5,416 bases of DNA, from positions 1-5,416 of the forward strand of contig DMPD01000188.1 in assembly GCA_003456125.1 (NCBI GenBank), written 5' to 3'. The position numbers and the translations under genes were made by a program. The stretch's first letter is position 1. Each line of letters starts with the position of its first letter. The stretch is from Cyanobacteria bacterium UBA8156 (GTDB lineage Bacteria > Cyanobacteriota > Cyanobacteriia > Pseudanabaenales > Pseudanabaenaceae). The notes below the pieces were generated by a model that saw only the letters and a list, made by a program, of their open reading frames with translations, ran no database searches and was not told the origin of the DNA. Shown here in pieces: positions 1 through 5,416 of this stretch.

Positions 1-1
1 A

Positions 2-544
2 GCGATCGTCGCCCAAGGGGGGAGTCAAATTCCGGTGGTGAGCAGTTTTGGGGGAGCGCAGGTCGCGGCGCAGGCGGGGTTTCAGGATGTCACGGTGTTG
101 GCACCGGGGGAGCGTTGGCAGCGGGGGGGTCTGACCATTCAGGCCACCGTGGGGGCCCCCACCGGGGCCACCGTGCGGGAGAACGGCTACTTGGTGCGGA
201 GCGAAGATGGGAGTCTCTACTACGAACCCCACGGGTATCCCGATCCCCAATTGGCGGGGCCGGTGGACGTGGCCATTGTGCCGGTGGTAAATTTGAAGCT
301 ACCGGGGTTGGGGTCGGTCATTCGGGGGCAAGAGGTGGCCCTGGCCACGGCGCAACGATTGCAGCCCCAGGCTTTGATTCCCACGGCGGCTGGGGGTGAT
401 TTAGAAATAGCGGGATGGTTGCCACGGTTCTTGCAGGAAGAGGGGACCATCGCCCAAATGCAAGCCGCCTTGGTCGCCGCCGGCCTCTCGACCCGGGTCA
501 TCGCTGTGGCACCGGGGGAGCCGCTCCCTTGGCAACCGGTATAA
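2..544 (+). CDS. MBL-fold metallo-hydrolase-like protein, 3' part (5' end outside window)
   Basis: The frame is open from base 2 with no stop, so the gene starts upstream. The GTG codons at 32-37 are internal. About 180 C-terminal residues are visible, ending at TAA 542-544. The succession of a predicted strand, LAPGE, a TVGAPTG segment, LYYEPHGYPD and DVAIVPVVN resembles the C-terminal half of UlaG-like metallo-beta-lactamase-fold proteins (COG2220 type). In such proteins the loop after the GAP segment carries an acidic metal ligand, and a later loop normally supplies a histidine. Here the acidic position reads EPHG and the later loop reads IPTAAGGD, with no histidine. The protein may therefore bind metal differently or be a non-classical member. 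Similar EPHG proteins occur, from memory, in cyanobacteria and plants. Substrate is unknown. The N-terminal HxHxDH motif would lie outside the window, so the family call is moderate. Confidence 0.72.
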   Translation, partial: AIVAQGGSQIPVVSSFGGAQVAAQAGFQDVTVLAPGERWQRGGLTIQATVGAPTGATVRENGYLVRSEDGSLYYEPHGYPDPQLAGPVDVAIVPVVNLKLPGLGSVIRGQEVALATAQRLQPQALIPTAAGGDLEIAGWLPRFLQEEGTIAQMQAALVAAGLSTRVIAVAPGEPLPWQPV

Positions 545-545
545 T
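540..545 (+). promoter_or_regulatory. Possible -10 promoter element TATAAT for the PIN/TRAM gene
   Basis: A perfect TATAAT hexamer overlaps the TAA stop codon (542-544) of the MBL gene. It lies on the coding strand of the downstream gene, about 120 bp before its ATG. No convincing TTGACA-like box is present about 17 bp upstream (around 517-522), and there is no extended TG motif. If used, the promoter would give a leader of roughly 110 nt. The call rests on the hexamer and its placement only. Confidence 0.4.
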
Positions 546-665
546 CAGTGGAGGTAGGCGCAAAACCGGAACCCAAAACTCCAAGCCAAAAGGCAACGTT
601 TGGGGGGAACACCCCATTCCCATGCCCTTTCCTGCCATTGCCCGCAACACCATGGGAGCAGAACC
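545..665 (+). other. Spacer / putative leader between the MBL and PIN/TRAM genes
   Basis: This 121-bp non-coding stretch follows the TATAAT hexamer and would be the 5' leader of the PIN/TRAM mRNA. It holds a short G/C hairpin candidate, TGGGG (601-605) pairing with CCCCA (612-616) across a 6-nt loop. There is no run of T after it, so it is a poor intrinsic terminator for the MBL gene. Nothing resembling a known riboswitch was recognised. Confidence 0.4.
654..658 (+). promoter_or_regulatory. Ribosome binding site GGGAG deciding the PIN/TRAM start
   Basis: GGGAG ends 7 nt before the ATG at 666. It supports that start over the in-frame TTG at 600. The 600 start would add 22 residues rich in His, Cys and Pro that do not look like the start of a membrane protein. 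Confidence 0.55.
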
Positions 666-1742
666 ATGATCGATGCACTCATCATTGTCATATTTATTTT
701 GGCGGGAGCCGGTACCGGTTTCCATGGCGTAGACTTGCTGCCCAGCGAAATGCTGATGCGGCTGCAAAACCCCGGTTTTCGGTGGCTAGCCCTAGGACTA
801 GGGGCTTTCATTGGCCTTGTGCTCGGGATTGTCGGGCAGAATGCCTACCGTCGCCTGGAAGCCGAAGTGCGCGCGATGCCTGTGGAAATCCTGCTGAGCC
901 GGGCGGTGGGGTTGGTGGTGGGGCTGTTGTTGGCGAATTTGACCTTGGCCCCCTTGTTTTTGCTGCCCATCCCCGAAGATTTTGGCTTTTTCAAGCCCCT
1001 GACCGCCATTTTGGTCAGCATCATTTTTGCCTACACCGGCATGTCGTTGTCGGATACCCATGGGCGGGCCTTGATGCGGCTGATTTCGCCGCAAAACGCC
1101 GAAGCCAGTTTGATGGCTGAAGGGATGTTGTATCCCGCCCGTACCAAGGTGCTGGACACCAGTTCCGCCATTGACGGCCGGATTGAGCTGTTGCTGGAAA
1201 CCGGCTTTTTGGAAGGGAAATTGCTGGTGCCCCGGTTTGTGTTGTTGGAATTGCAAGCGATCGCCGACAGCTCGAACGATCAGAAGCGGGCCCGGGGGCG
1301 GCGCGGCTTGGATATTTTGAACAACTTGCGGGACAAGTGGGGCGATCGCATCTTGGTGCATCCAGCAGATTTTGAAGACATTTCGACGGTAGATGCCAAG
1401 CTGGTCAAACTGACCCAAGAGATCGATGGGATGCTGGTCACCACCGATTACAACCTGAGCAAGGTGGCCACGCTGCAACAGGTGGATGTGTTGAACGTCA
1501 ACGACTTAGCCCAATCCCTGCGGCCAATTTATTTGCCAGGGGATGCGATCGACTTGAAAGTATTGCGGGAGGGCAAAGAGCCGGCCCAGGGCATTGGGTA
1601 TTTGGAAGACGGCACCATGGTGGTGATCGAAGACGGTCGCAAGTATTTGGGTCAGAACCTGCGGGCGGTGGTCACCAGTGCCCTCCAGACCTCGGCCGGT
1701 CGGATGATTTTTGCCCGTCCCGAAATTGCGGCTAGCGTCTAG
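666..1742 (+). CDS. Membrane-anchored PIN/TRAM domain protein (YacL family, putative RNase)
   Basis: The product is 358 aa, in line with YacL-type proteins. Hydrophobic N-terminal segments (about 3-18, 40-56, 78-100 and 110-126) should anchor it in a membrane. A PIN domain follows (about 160-282). Its usual acidic residues are visible: D164 in KVLDTSSAIDGR, E195 in LLELQAIAD, D243 in VDAKL and D261 in VTTDYNLSK. PIN domains with this Asp/Glu set are Mg2+/Mn2+-dependent ribonucleases. A C-terminal TRAM domain (about 286-348, with GDAID and a G-Y-L-E-D-G-T turn) is an RNA-binding beta barrel. All four acidic positions are kept, so nuclease activity is plausible, but the RNA target is unknown. 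The ATG at 666 has a GGGAG site and begins directly at the first membrane segment. The stop lies 2 bp before the next gene, suggesting an operon. The related B. subtilis gene is yacL; no symbol is assigned here. Confidence 0.9.
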   Translation: MIDALIIVIFILAGAGTGFHGVDLLPSEMLMRLQNPGFRWLALGLGAFIGLVLGIVGQNAYRRLEAEVRAMPVEILLSRAVGLVVGLLLANLTLAPLFLLPIPEDFGFFKPLTAILVSIIFAYTGMSLSDTHGRALMRLISPQNAEASLMAEGMLYPARTKVLDTSSAIDGRIELLLETGFLEGKLLVPRFVLLELQAIADSSNDQKRARGRRGLDILNNLRDKWGDRILVHPADFEDISTVDAKLVKLTQEIDGMLVTTDYNLSKVATLQQVDVLNVNDLAQSLRPIYLPGDAIDLKVLREGKEPAQGIGYLEDGTMVVIEDGRKYLGQNLRAVVTSALQTSAGRMIFARPEIAASV

Positions 1743-1744
1743 CG

Positions 1745-2800
1745 GTGCGATGGGTCAATCGGCAGAGCCCCCAGCCGGATTTTGGGGCGTTGGCGATCGG
1801 CAGTTGGTTGCTGAGCATCACCCTACCGGAAATTCCGCCGTGGGGGTGGTTGGTGTTGCTCCTGGGCTTTGGGTGGGGCAAAACCGTTGGTCAAAAATGG
1901 CTGGCGATCGCCTGGGTTGTTCTTTTGGCCGGTGCCTTGACGCAGCCAGTGCCTTTGGCGATCGTGTGGGGGATGGCGGGAGCGGCGTTGTGGGGAGTCG
2001 CCTTCTGGACGGGGCGATCGCAGGCCCAGCCCTTGGTGGGGCGGATCCCGATCTGGGTATTGGGACTGTGGGTGCTGTTATCGGGGTTGCCCCTGGCGGT
2101 GTGGTTGGGGATTGGTTTGTTGGGGATGGGCAGCGTGATCCCCAGCGGCTGGCAAATGTGGGTGAGCGAGCGGGTTTTGCGGTTGCAAATCACCGGTTTG
2201 TGGAATGTGCAGTTCACCTACGAATGGCCCCTCGCCGAATTTTCGCGGTTGGCGCGCATTGCCTGGCAAGACGGCGAAACCCATTGGCTGCAACTGAGCG
2301 GCGATCGCCGGGACTGCACTTTGCCACCGTTCCTAGCGGACGAGGAGACCTATCAACACCTGTGCCACGCCTGCGGTTTGGCCAAGCACGAGACCGAAAA
2401 GGATAGCCTGTCGTTGGCGGGGGTGTTGCTGCCGGTGGGGGCCACCCTACTGGCCGGCTTGGCTTTGGTGGTGGTGGGGAGCGTGGGGCTGGTGCTGGTG
2501 CCGGGGATACCGCCCCTGCCCCGGCTGCTGGTGGCCGTTGGCGCCCTGTTGCTGGGGCCCACCCTGGCCTGGGAGACGTTGGCTTGGATTGCCCCGCGGG
2601 TGTTGCGCCCCCTGTTGCAGGTATGCGGCCCCGTCGAACCGTGGGGCTTAGGGGCGATCGCCACGGTGGTGGCCGCTGTGGGGTCGCCCGCCCCCCGCAC
2701 CACCGTAGCCCTGGCCCTGGCGGCCATTGTCACGATCGCCGGGATGGGTTTGCTGGCTCTGAGTCACCGCACGGCGATCGTGGAAGGCCCTGACCTGTAA
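1745..2800 (+). CDS. Unrecognised multi-pass membrane protein
   Basis: The product is 351 aa and I do not recognise the family. Starting at GTG 1745 leaves 2 bp after the TAG of the PIN/TRAM gene. There is no clear Shine-Dalgarno site, so translation probably depends on termination-reinitiation from upstream. Hydrophobic segments lie at about 33-45, 52-67, 70-88, 100-128, 224-253, 260-280, and less clearly 300-340. Between them, residues 130-222 form a polar segment with the pattern FTYEWPLAEFSRLARIAW, an acidic DGETHWLQL stretch, then TLPPFL. Alternating aromatic and hydrophobic residues suggest beta strands, loosely like bacterial PH-like domains; this is inference. HLCHAC (206-210) contains two cysteines and two histidines, too few features to call a metal site. 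Five HIP1-type or near-HIP1 octamers lie inside the gene, so it looks resident rather than recently acquired. Coupling with the PIN/TRAM gene hints at a shared membrane role. Confidence 0.8.
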   Translation: MRWVNRQSPQPDFGALAIGSWLLSITLPEIPPWGWLVLLLGFGWGKTVGQKWLAIAWVVLLAGALTQPVPLAIVWGMAGAALWGVAFWTGRSQAQPLVGRIPIWVLGLWVLLSGLPLAVWLGIGLLGMGSVIPSGWQMWVSERVLRLQITGLWNVQFTYEWPLAEFSRLARIAWQDGETHWLQLSGDRRDCTLPPFLADEETYQHLCHACGLAKHETEKDSLSLAGVLLPVGATLLAGLALVVVGSVGLVLVPGIPPLPRLLVAVGALLLGPTLAWETLAWIAPRVLRPLLQVCGPVEPWGLGAIATVVAAVGSPAPRTTVALALAAIVTIAGMGLLALSHRTAIVEGPDL

Positions 2801-2808
2801 ATGCGGCT

Positions 2809-2860
2809 GCCCCTCTTAGCTCCCCTCTCCCAGACCGAGAGAGGGGTTGGAGATGAGGGC
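2809..2860. repeat. Imperfect palindromic element in the convergent spacer
   Basis: The core stem is CCCCTCTC (2822-2829) with GAGAGGGG (2839-2846), eight perfect pairs around a 9-nt loop. Outer arms GCCCCTC (2809-2815) and GAGGGC (2855-2860) can pair again with one bulged C. The sequence style, CCCCTCTCCC followed by GAGAGGGGTTGG and GATGAGGGC, resembles short dispersed palindromic repeats seen in many bacterial genomes, here probably decayed. It sits between two converging genes, where it could help terminate either transcript. No T-tract follows on either strand, so it is not a classic intrinsic terminator. Confidence 0.55.
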
Positions 2861-2903
2861 AAACAGCGCAAACGTCCGCGCAACACCGATAAAACCTTGG
2901 TAC

Positions 2904-3254
2904 TCAAGGCGCAGGTTCGTACAGAAACTCAAGGGTGTTGCCGTCGGGGTCGCGGCTGTAAAACGAAGCCGTGCCGTCGCGGTGGCCGTGGATGGCCCCC
3001 ACCACCACCCCCGCTGCCCGCAACCGCTCATGGTGGGTTTCCATTTCCGTGCGATCGCGAAACACGAACCCAAAATGGGGACCGGCCTTCTGGTAATCGG
3101 GCCCCAACAGCGCCAACCCATCTTCCCCGGCTTTGAGGTAGGCCCAATCCTGGTCCTGCCAAGCCAATTCCATACCCAACTGCTGATAAAAAGCCGCCGC
3201 CCGCGGAATGTCGCTCACGCATACGGCGACATGGCCCAAACGTTGAAGTTGCAT
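2904..3254 (-). CDS. VOC (glyoxalase/bleomycin-resistance fold) family protein
   Basis: The product is 116 aa, a usual length for a one-domain VOC protein built of two beta-alpha-beta-beta-beta modules. Module 1 starts with LGHVAVCVSDIPRAAAFYQQLG. Module 2 starts near PHFGFVF and ends in SFYSRDPDGNTLEFLYE, the classic VOC C-terminal signature. Likely metal ligands at family positions are H8, H60 and E109, so a metalloenzyme (lyase, dioxygenase or isomerase type) is plausible, but the substrate cannot be read from sequence. The protein is expected to act in the cytoplasm, probably as a dimer. The ATG at 3254 immediately precedes the first beta strand; the Shine-Dalgarno site is weak (TGAG). 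It is the last gene of the - strand run, 59 bp after the oxidoreductase stop, with no clear promoter in between. It ends 103 bp from the converging membrane-protein gene. Confidence 0.88.
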   Translation of the reverse strand: MQLQRLGHVAVCVSDIPRAAAFYQQLGMELAWQDQDWAYLKAGEDGLALLGPDYQKAGPHFGFVFRDRTEMETHHERLRAAGVVVGAIHGHRDGTASFYSRDPDGNTLEFLYEPAP

Positions 3255-3313
3255 CGCATCTCAAAGCCCTACAACCCCTAGGGTATCCCATCCCCCCACC
3301 TCGCCTGGGACAC
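3255..3313 (-). other. Short spacer between the oxidoreductase and VOC genes
   Basis: These 59 bp contain the palindrome CCCTAGGG (3276-3283) and a small GGGTATCCC inverted repeat (3281-3289). I see no convincing promoter or terminator, which is compatible with read-through from the oxidoreductase gene. Confidence 0.3.
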
Positions 3314-4354
3314 TTAACTGGCCGTAGCCATCAGCCCCACATCCCGCAACTTCAGTTCACAACTCTGCACCAAACGGCTTTCCAAAGCGGTATGCTCAAT
3401 CTCGCTGGCCAACCGCAAGGTTTTCAGGGCTTGCACGCCCCCCACCGAAGGCTGTTGCCCCCCCCGCACACAGGCTACAAAATGCTCCAGTTCCGCATTC
3501 AGGGGCTCGATGTTGCTGGTGTAAACCTTCTCGATCAAACCATCCTGACGGTACAAGACTTGACCGTATTCGGTTTTGTAGTCGGCGGTGGTCTGCCGGT
3601 GAATGGAAATATCGTTGTTTAGAAAATCTGCCTCCGTCAACGATTGTCGGCAGTGGGCCACAATCCGCCGCAACTTGCGATGGGTGACCTTGCTGGCGGT
3701 AAGGGTGGCAATGGTGCCGTTTTCAAATTCGATGGTGGTGGTGACATAGTCTAGGTACGGCGAGCTGTGCAACCGGCTGCCGCTGGCGCTCAGACGGATG
3801 GGGGGGGCCGGCACCAACTCCAACAACAAATCAATGTCGTGGATCATCAAATCAAACACCACCGACACATCGTTGGCCCGGTGGGAATAGGGACTCATGC
3901 GGTGGGCTTCGATCGCCAAAATTTCTTCGTTGGCCAGCACCTTACTCAATTCCAAAAAAGCCGGATTGAACCGCTCGATGTGCCCCACCTGCAAAATGCA
4001 AGCAAACTCTGCGGCCGCATTCACCAAAGATTCCGCCTCGGCGATCGTCGCGGCGATGGGTTTTTCGATGAGAACGTGTTTGCCGGCCCGCAGGCAGACC
4101 ATCCCGACTTCGTAGTGCAGTCGCGTCGGCACCGCAATGCACACCGCATCTACCTGCTTCAGCAGCTCCCGGTAGTCCTCAAAAAACAGCACGCGATACT
4201 TGCTGGCCGTATCCAAGCCACGATCGACATTGACATCGGCGACCCCTACCAACTCTACATCCTTGAGGAAGCTCAAAACGCGGGCATGGTGTTGTCCCAT
4301 GTTTCCCACACCGATCACGCCCACCCGTATCGGCTCCGGTTGGTAGGATGTCAT
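3314..4354 (-). CDS. Gfo/Idh/MocA family NAD(P)-dependent oxidoreductase
   Basis: The product is 346 aa, normal for the family. An N-terminal Rossmann fold is marked by VGVIGVGNMGQHH (GxGxxG at residues 15-20) and the acidic end of beta 2 (VGVADVN, D40). EKP at 97-99 is the conserved family motif with the catalytic lysine K98. The C-terminal alpha/beta domain carries MIHDIDLLLEL (171-180), with H172 and D173/D175 in the usual active-site place. Such enzymes oxidise or reduce sugars, often nucleotide sugars. The HDIDL-type active site recalls UDP-GlcNAc 3-dehydrogenases (GnnA-like), but no aminotransferase or lpx gene is visible nearby, so the substrate is left open. ATG 4354 is chosen because it lies just before the first beta strand. 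The upstream in-frame codon at 4426 would overlap ppc by 29 bp and add 24 residues that do not look family-like. The gene starts 43 bp after the ppc stop. Confidence 0.9.
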   Translation of the reverse strand: MTSYQPEPIRVGVIGVGNMGQHHARVLSFLKDVELVGVADVNVDRGLDTASKYRVLFFEDYRELLKQVDAVCIAVPTRLHYEVGMVCLRAGKHVLIEKPIAATIAEAESLVNAAAEFACILQVGHIERFNPAFLELSKVLANEEILAIEAHRMSPYSHRANDVSVVFDLMIHDIDLLLELVPAPPIRLSASGSRLHSSPYLDYVTTTIEFENGTIATLTASKVTHRKLRRIVAHCRQSLTEADFLNNDISIHRQTTADYKTEYGQVLYRQDGLIEKVYTSNIEPLNAELEHFVACVRGGQQPSVGGVQALKTLRLASEIEHTALESRLVQSCELKLRDVGLMATAS

Positions 4355-4397
4355 CGTCTCGCTCGCACCACACGTCCCCAGAATCCTAGCACACCCC
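4355..4397 (-). other. Short spacer between ppc and the oxidoreductase gene
   Basis: These 43 bp contain two CTAG-type motifs (4386-4389 and near 4398) but no T-tailed hairpin and no clear promoter hexamers. The oxidoreductase start has only a weak Shine-Dalgarno match (GAG). Co-transcription with ppc is the simplest reading. Confidence 0.35.
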
Positions 4398-5414
4398 CTA
4401 GCCGGTGTTTCGCATCCCGGCAGCAATGCCGTTGAGGGTCAACAGCGCCCCCCGCAACAGTTCGGTGCGCGAATAGCGCGATCGCAGGTTGAGGGAATCT
4501 TGGACGTGGCCCCGCAACCGCTCGATCAGCAGTACCTGAATGAACCCCAAGGGCACAATCGAAGCGTTGCGCATTTGCACCGATCGCTGCAGGTCGCCAT
4601 CCCCATCCAACAGGTTGCCGTGGCCCGTGATTTTCAACACCACCGCACAGGTCTGGTGATACTCTTCTGCAATCCGGCTAAACAGCCGCTGAAACTCTTC
4701 GCGCTCTTCCGGTGGCGACAACTGCCGGACATAGTGCCGTGCAATTTGCAAATCGGTTTTGGCCAAGGTCATTTCTACTTTGGAAAGGGTGGTGCGGAAA
4801 AACGGCCATTTCTGGTAGAAGAACTGCAACAAATCCAGGTGTTCCGGGTTTTCCTGCAAAAATTCCCCCAAGGCGGAACCGATCCCATACCAGGCGGGCA
4901 ACAGGAACCGGCTTTGAGTCCAGCTAAACACCCAGGGGATCGCCCGCAGACCACCGATGTCTTTTTTGCCGCCGCGGCGAGCCGGCCGCGAACTGATTTG
5001 CAACTGGCTGATTTCTTGAATGGGGGTGACTTGATGGAAAAAGTCCGCGAGCTTCGGTTCTTCGTAGATGAGTTGGCGGTAGACCGCGCGGGAGCGGACG
5101 GACAGTTCTTCGAGAATATCGTGCCAGGAGGCCAGGGTATCGGAACTGTTGGGCAGCAAACCGCCCTGAATTACCGCTGTCACCACCTTTTCCAAATTGA
5201 TGAGGGCCAGTTCACTGGTGGAGTACTTCGAGGCCAACACCTCTCCCTGTTCGGTGATTTTGATCCGACCCTTCAGGCTTTGGCCGGGTTGGGCCAAAAT
5301 GGCCTGGTAGGTGGGCCCCCCACCCCGCCCCACCGAGCCGCCCCGACCGTGGAAAATCCGCAGTTCCAAACCGTGGCGATCGGCGGCTTGTTGCAGAGAT
5401 TGCTGGGCTTTGAA
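4398..5414 (-). CDS. ppc: Phosphoenolpyruvate carboxylase, C-terminal part (5' end outside window)
   Basis: The enzyme carboxylates phosphoenolpyruvate with bicarbonate to oxaloacetate in the cytoplasm, feeding the TCA cycle and nitrogen assimilation. About 338 C-terminal residues of a protein usually 900-1050 aa long are visible. The frame is open to the window edge, so the true start lies beyond 5416. The catalytic glycine-rich loop [14 protein letters not shown] (5354-5313) is intact. So are SRPARR and [12 protein letters not shown] (about 4949-4914), which contain conserved arginines, and the C-terminal MRNTG just before TAG 4398-4400. By alignment to E. coli PEPC from memory, residues of the aspartate/malate inhibitory site (R587, K773, R832, N881 in E. 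coli numbering) have counterparts in [19 protein letters not shown] and MRNTG. Feedback inhibition is therefore plausible. No terminator follows the stop; the oxidoreductase begins 43 bp later. Confidence 0.97.
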   Translation of the reverse strand, partial: FKAQQSLQQAADRHGLELRIFHGRGGSVGRGGGPTYQAILAQPGQSLKGRIKITEQGEVLASKYSTSELALINLEKVVTAVIQGGLLPNSSDTLASWHDILEELSVRSRAVYRQLIYEEPKLADFFHQVTPIQEISQLQISSRPARRGGKKDIGGLRAIPWVFSWTQSRFLLPAWYGIGSALGEFLQENPEHLDLLQFFYQKWPFFRTTLSKVEMTLAKTDLQIARHYVRQLSPPEEREEFQRLFSRIAEEYHQTCAVVLKITGHGNLLDGDGDLQRSVQMRNASIVPLGFIQVLLIERLRGHVQDSLNLRSRYSRTELLRGALLTLNGIAAGMRNTG

Positions 5415-5416
5415 AA

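Larger units (their letters stand above)
1257..4485. repeat. HIP1 octamers (GCGATCGC), eight copies
   Basis: Perfect copies start at 1257, 1342, 1904, 2014, 2301, 2654, 3051 and 4478. Further near-matches with one end base changed occur at 3, 1547, 1793, 1958, 2774, 4041 and 5377. HIP1 is a highly over-represented palindrome in many cyanobacterial genomes and is the main lineage marker here. The copies lie inside genes and are not a mobile element. Confidence 0.85.

Noticed and set aside
123..129. Run of seven G in the MBL gene as a possible frameshift or slippage site
   Set aside because: The frame continues intact on both sides with family-like sequence, so there is no sign of frameshifting.
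35..544. GTG at 35 as the start of a complete small gene
   Set aside because: The frame stays open to the first base of the window and the residues before 35 continue the fold, so the gene is a 5'-truncated larger one.
798..1478. Long antisense open frame (226 codons) opposite the PIN/TRAM gene
   Set aside because: Its product is rich in Gln, His and Pro with no recognisable domain, as expected for a shadow of a G+C-rich coding strand. The sense frame has clear PIN and TRAM motifs.
1711..2406. Overlapping + strand open frame (231 codons) across the start of the membrane protein
   Set aside because: It overlaps the end of the PIN/TRAM gene and carries repetitive Gly/Val/Arg composition with no domain. 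The other frame has organised membrane segments and couples directly to the upstream stop.
2847..3281. + strand open frame (144 codons) across the convergent spacer and VOC gene
   Set aside because: It is rich in Arg, Pro and Val without a domain, and lies antisense to a VOC gene with full signature motifs.
3255..3313. Possible - strand promoter (TACCCT as a -10) before the VOC gene
   Set aside because: It matches only the TAnnnT minimum and has no -35 box at a suitable distance, so I do not call it.
3767..4435. + strand open frame (222 codons) opposite the oxidoreductase
   Set aside because: The composition is His/Gln-rich and has no motif, while the opposite strand encodes a complete Gfo/Idh/MocA protein.

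Overview
The window looks like chromosomal DNA from a cyanobacterium. It is G+C-rich by eye. It carries eight perfect copies of the octamer GCGATCGC (HIP1), a hallmark of many cyanobacterial genomes. The gene set also fits: phosphoenolpyruvate carboxylase, a YacL-type PIN/TRAM protein and a plant/cyanobacterial-looking MBL-fold protein. Genus cannot be fixed from this stretch alone.

Layout. On the + strand, the 3' part of an MBL-fold hydrolase-like gene (to 544) is followed by a 121-bp spacer with a perfect TATAAT hexamer. Next come a membrane-anchored PIN/TRAM-domain protein (666-1742) and, 2 bp later, an unrecognised multi-pass membrane protein (1745-2800). A 103-bp convergent spacer (2801-2903) holds an imperfect palindromic element. 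On the - strand, read right to left, are the 3' third of phosphoenolpyruvate carboxylase (ppc, 5414-4398), a Gfo/Idh/MocA oxidoreductase (4354-3314) and a VOC/glyoxalase-fold protein (3254-2904). These are separated by only 43 and 59 bp and could be one transcript.

How the genes relate. The PIN/TRAM gene and its membrane partner are probably co-transcribed and translationally coupled, which suggests but does not prove a joint role at the membrane. The - strand trio combines an anaplerotic carbon-fixing enzyme, a sugar-type dehydrogenase and a small VOC protein. No shared pathway is evident, so it may be a run of housekeeping genes.

No tRNA, rRNA, CRISPR array, insertion sequence or phage gene was seen. 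I did not find a convincing new multi-gene system. The best leads are the unknown membrane protein with a possible PH-like insert, the MBL protein with an apparently altered metal site, and the promoter-like hexamer that overlaps a stop codon.
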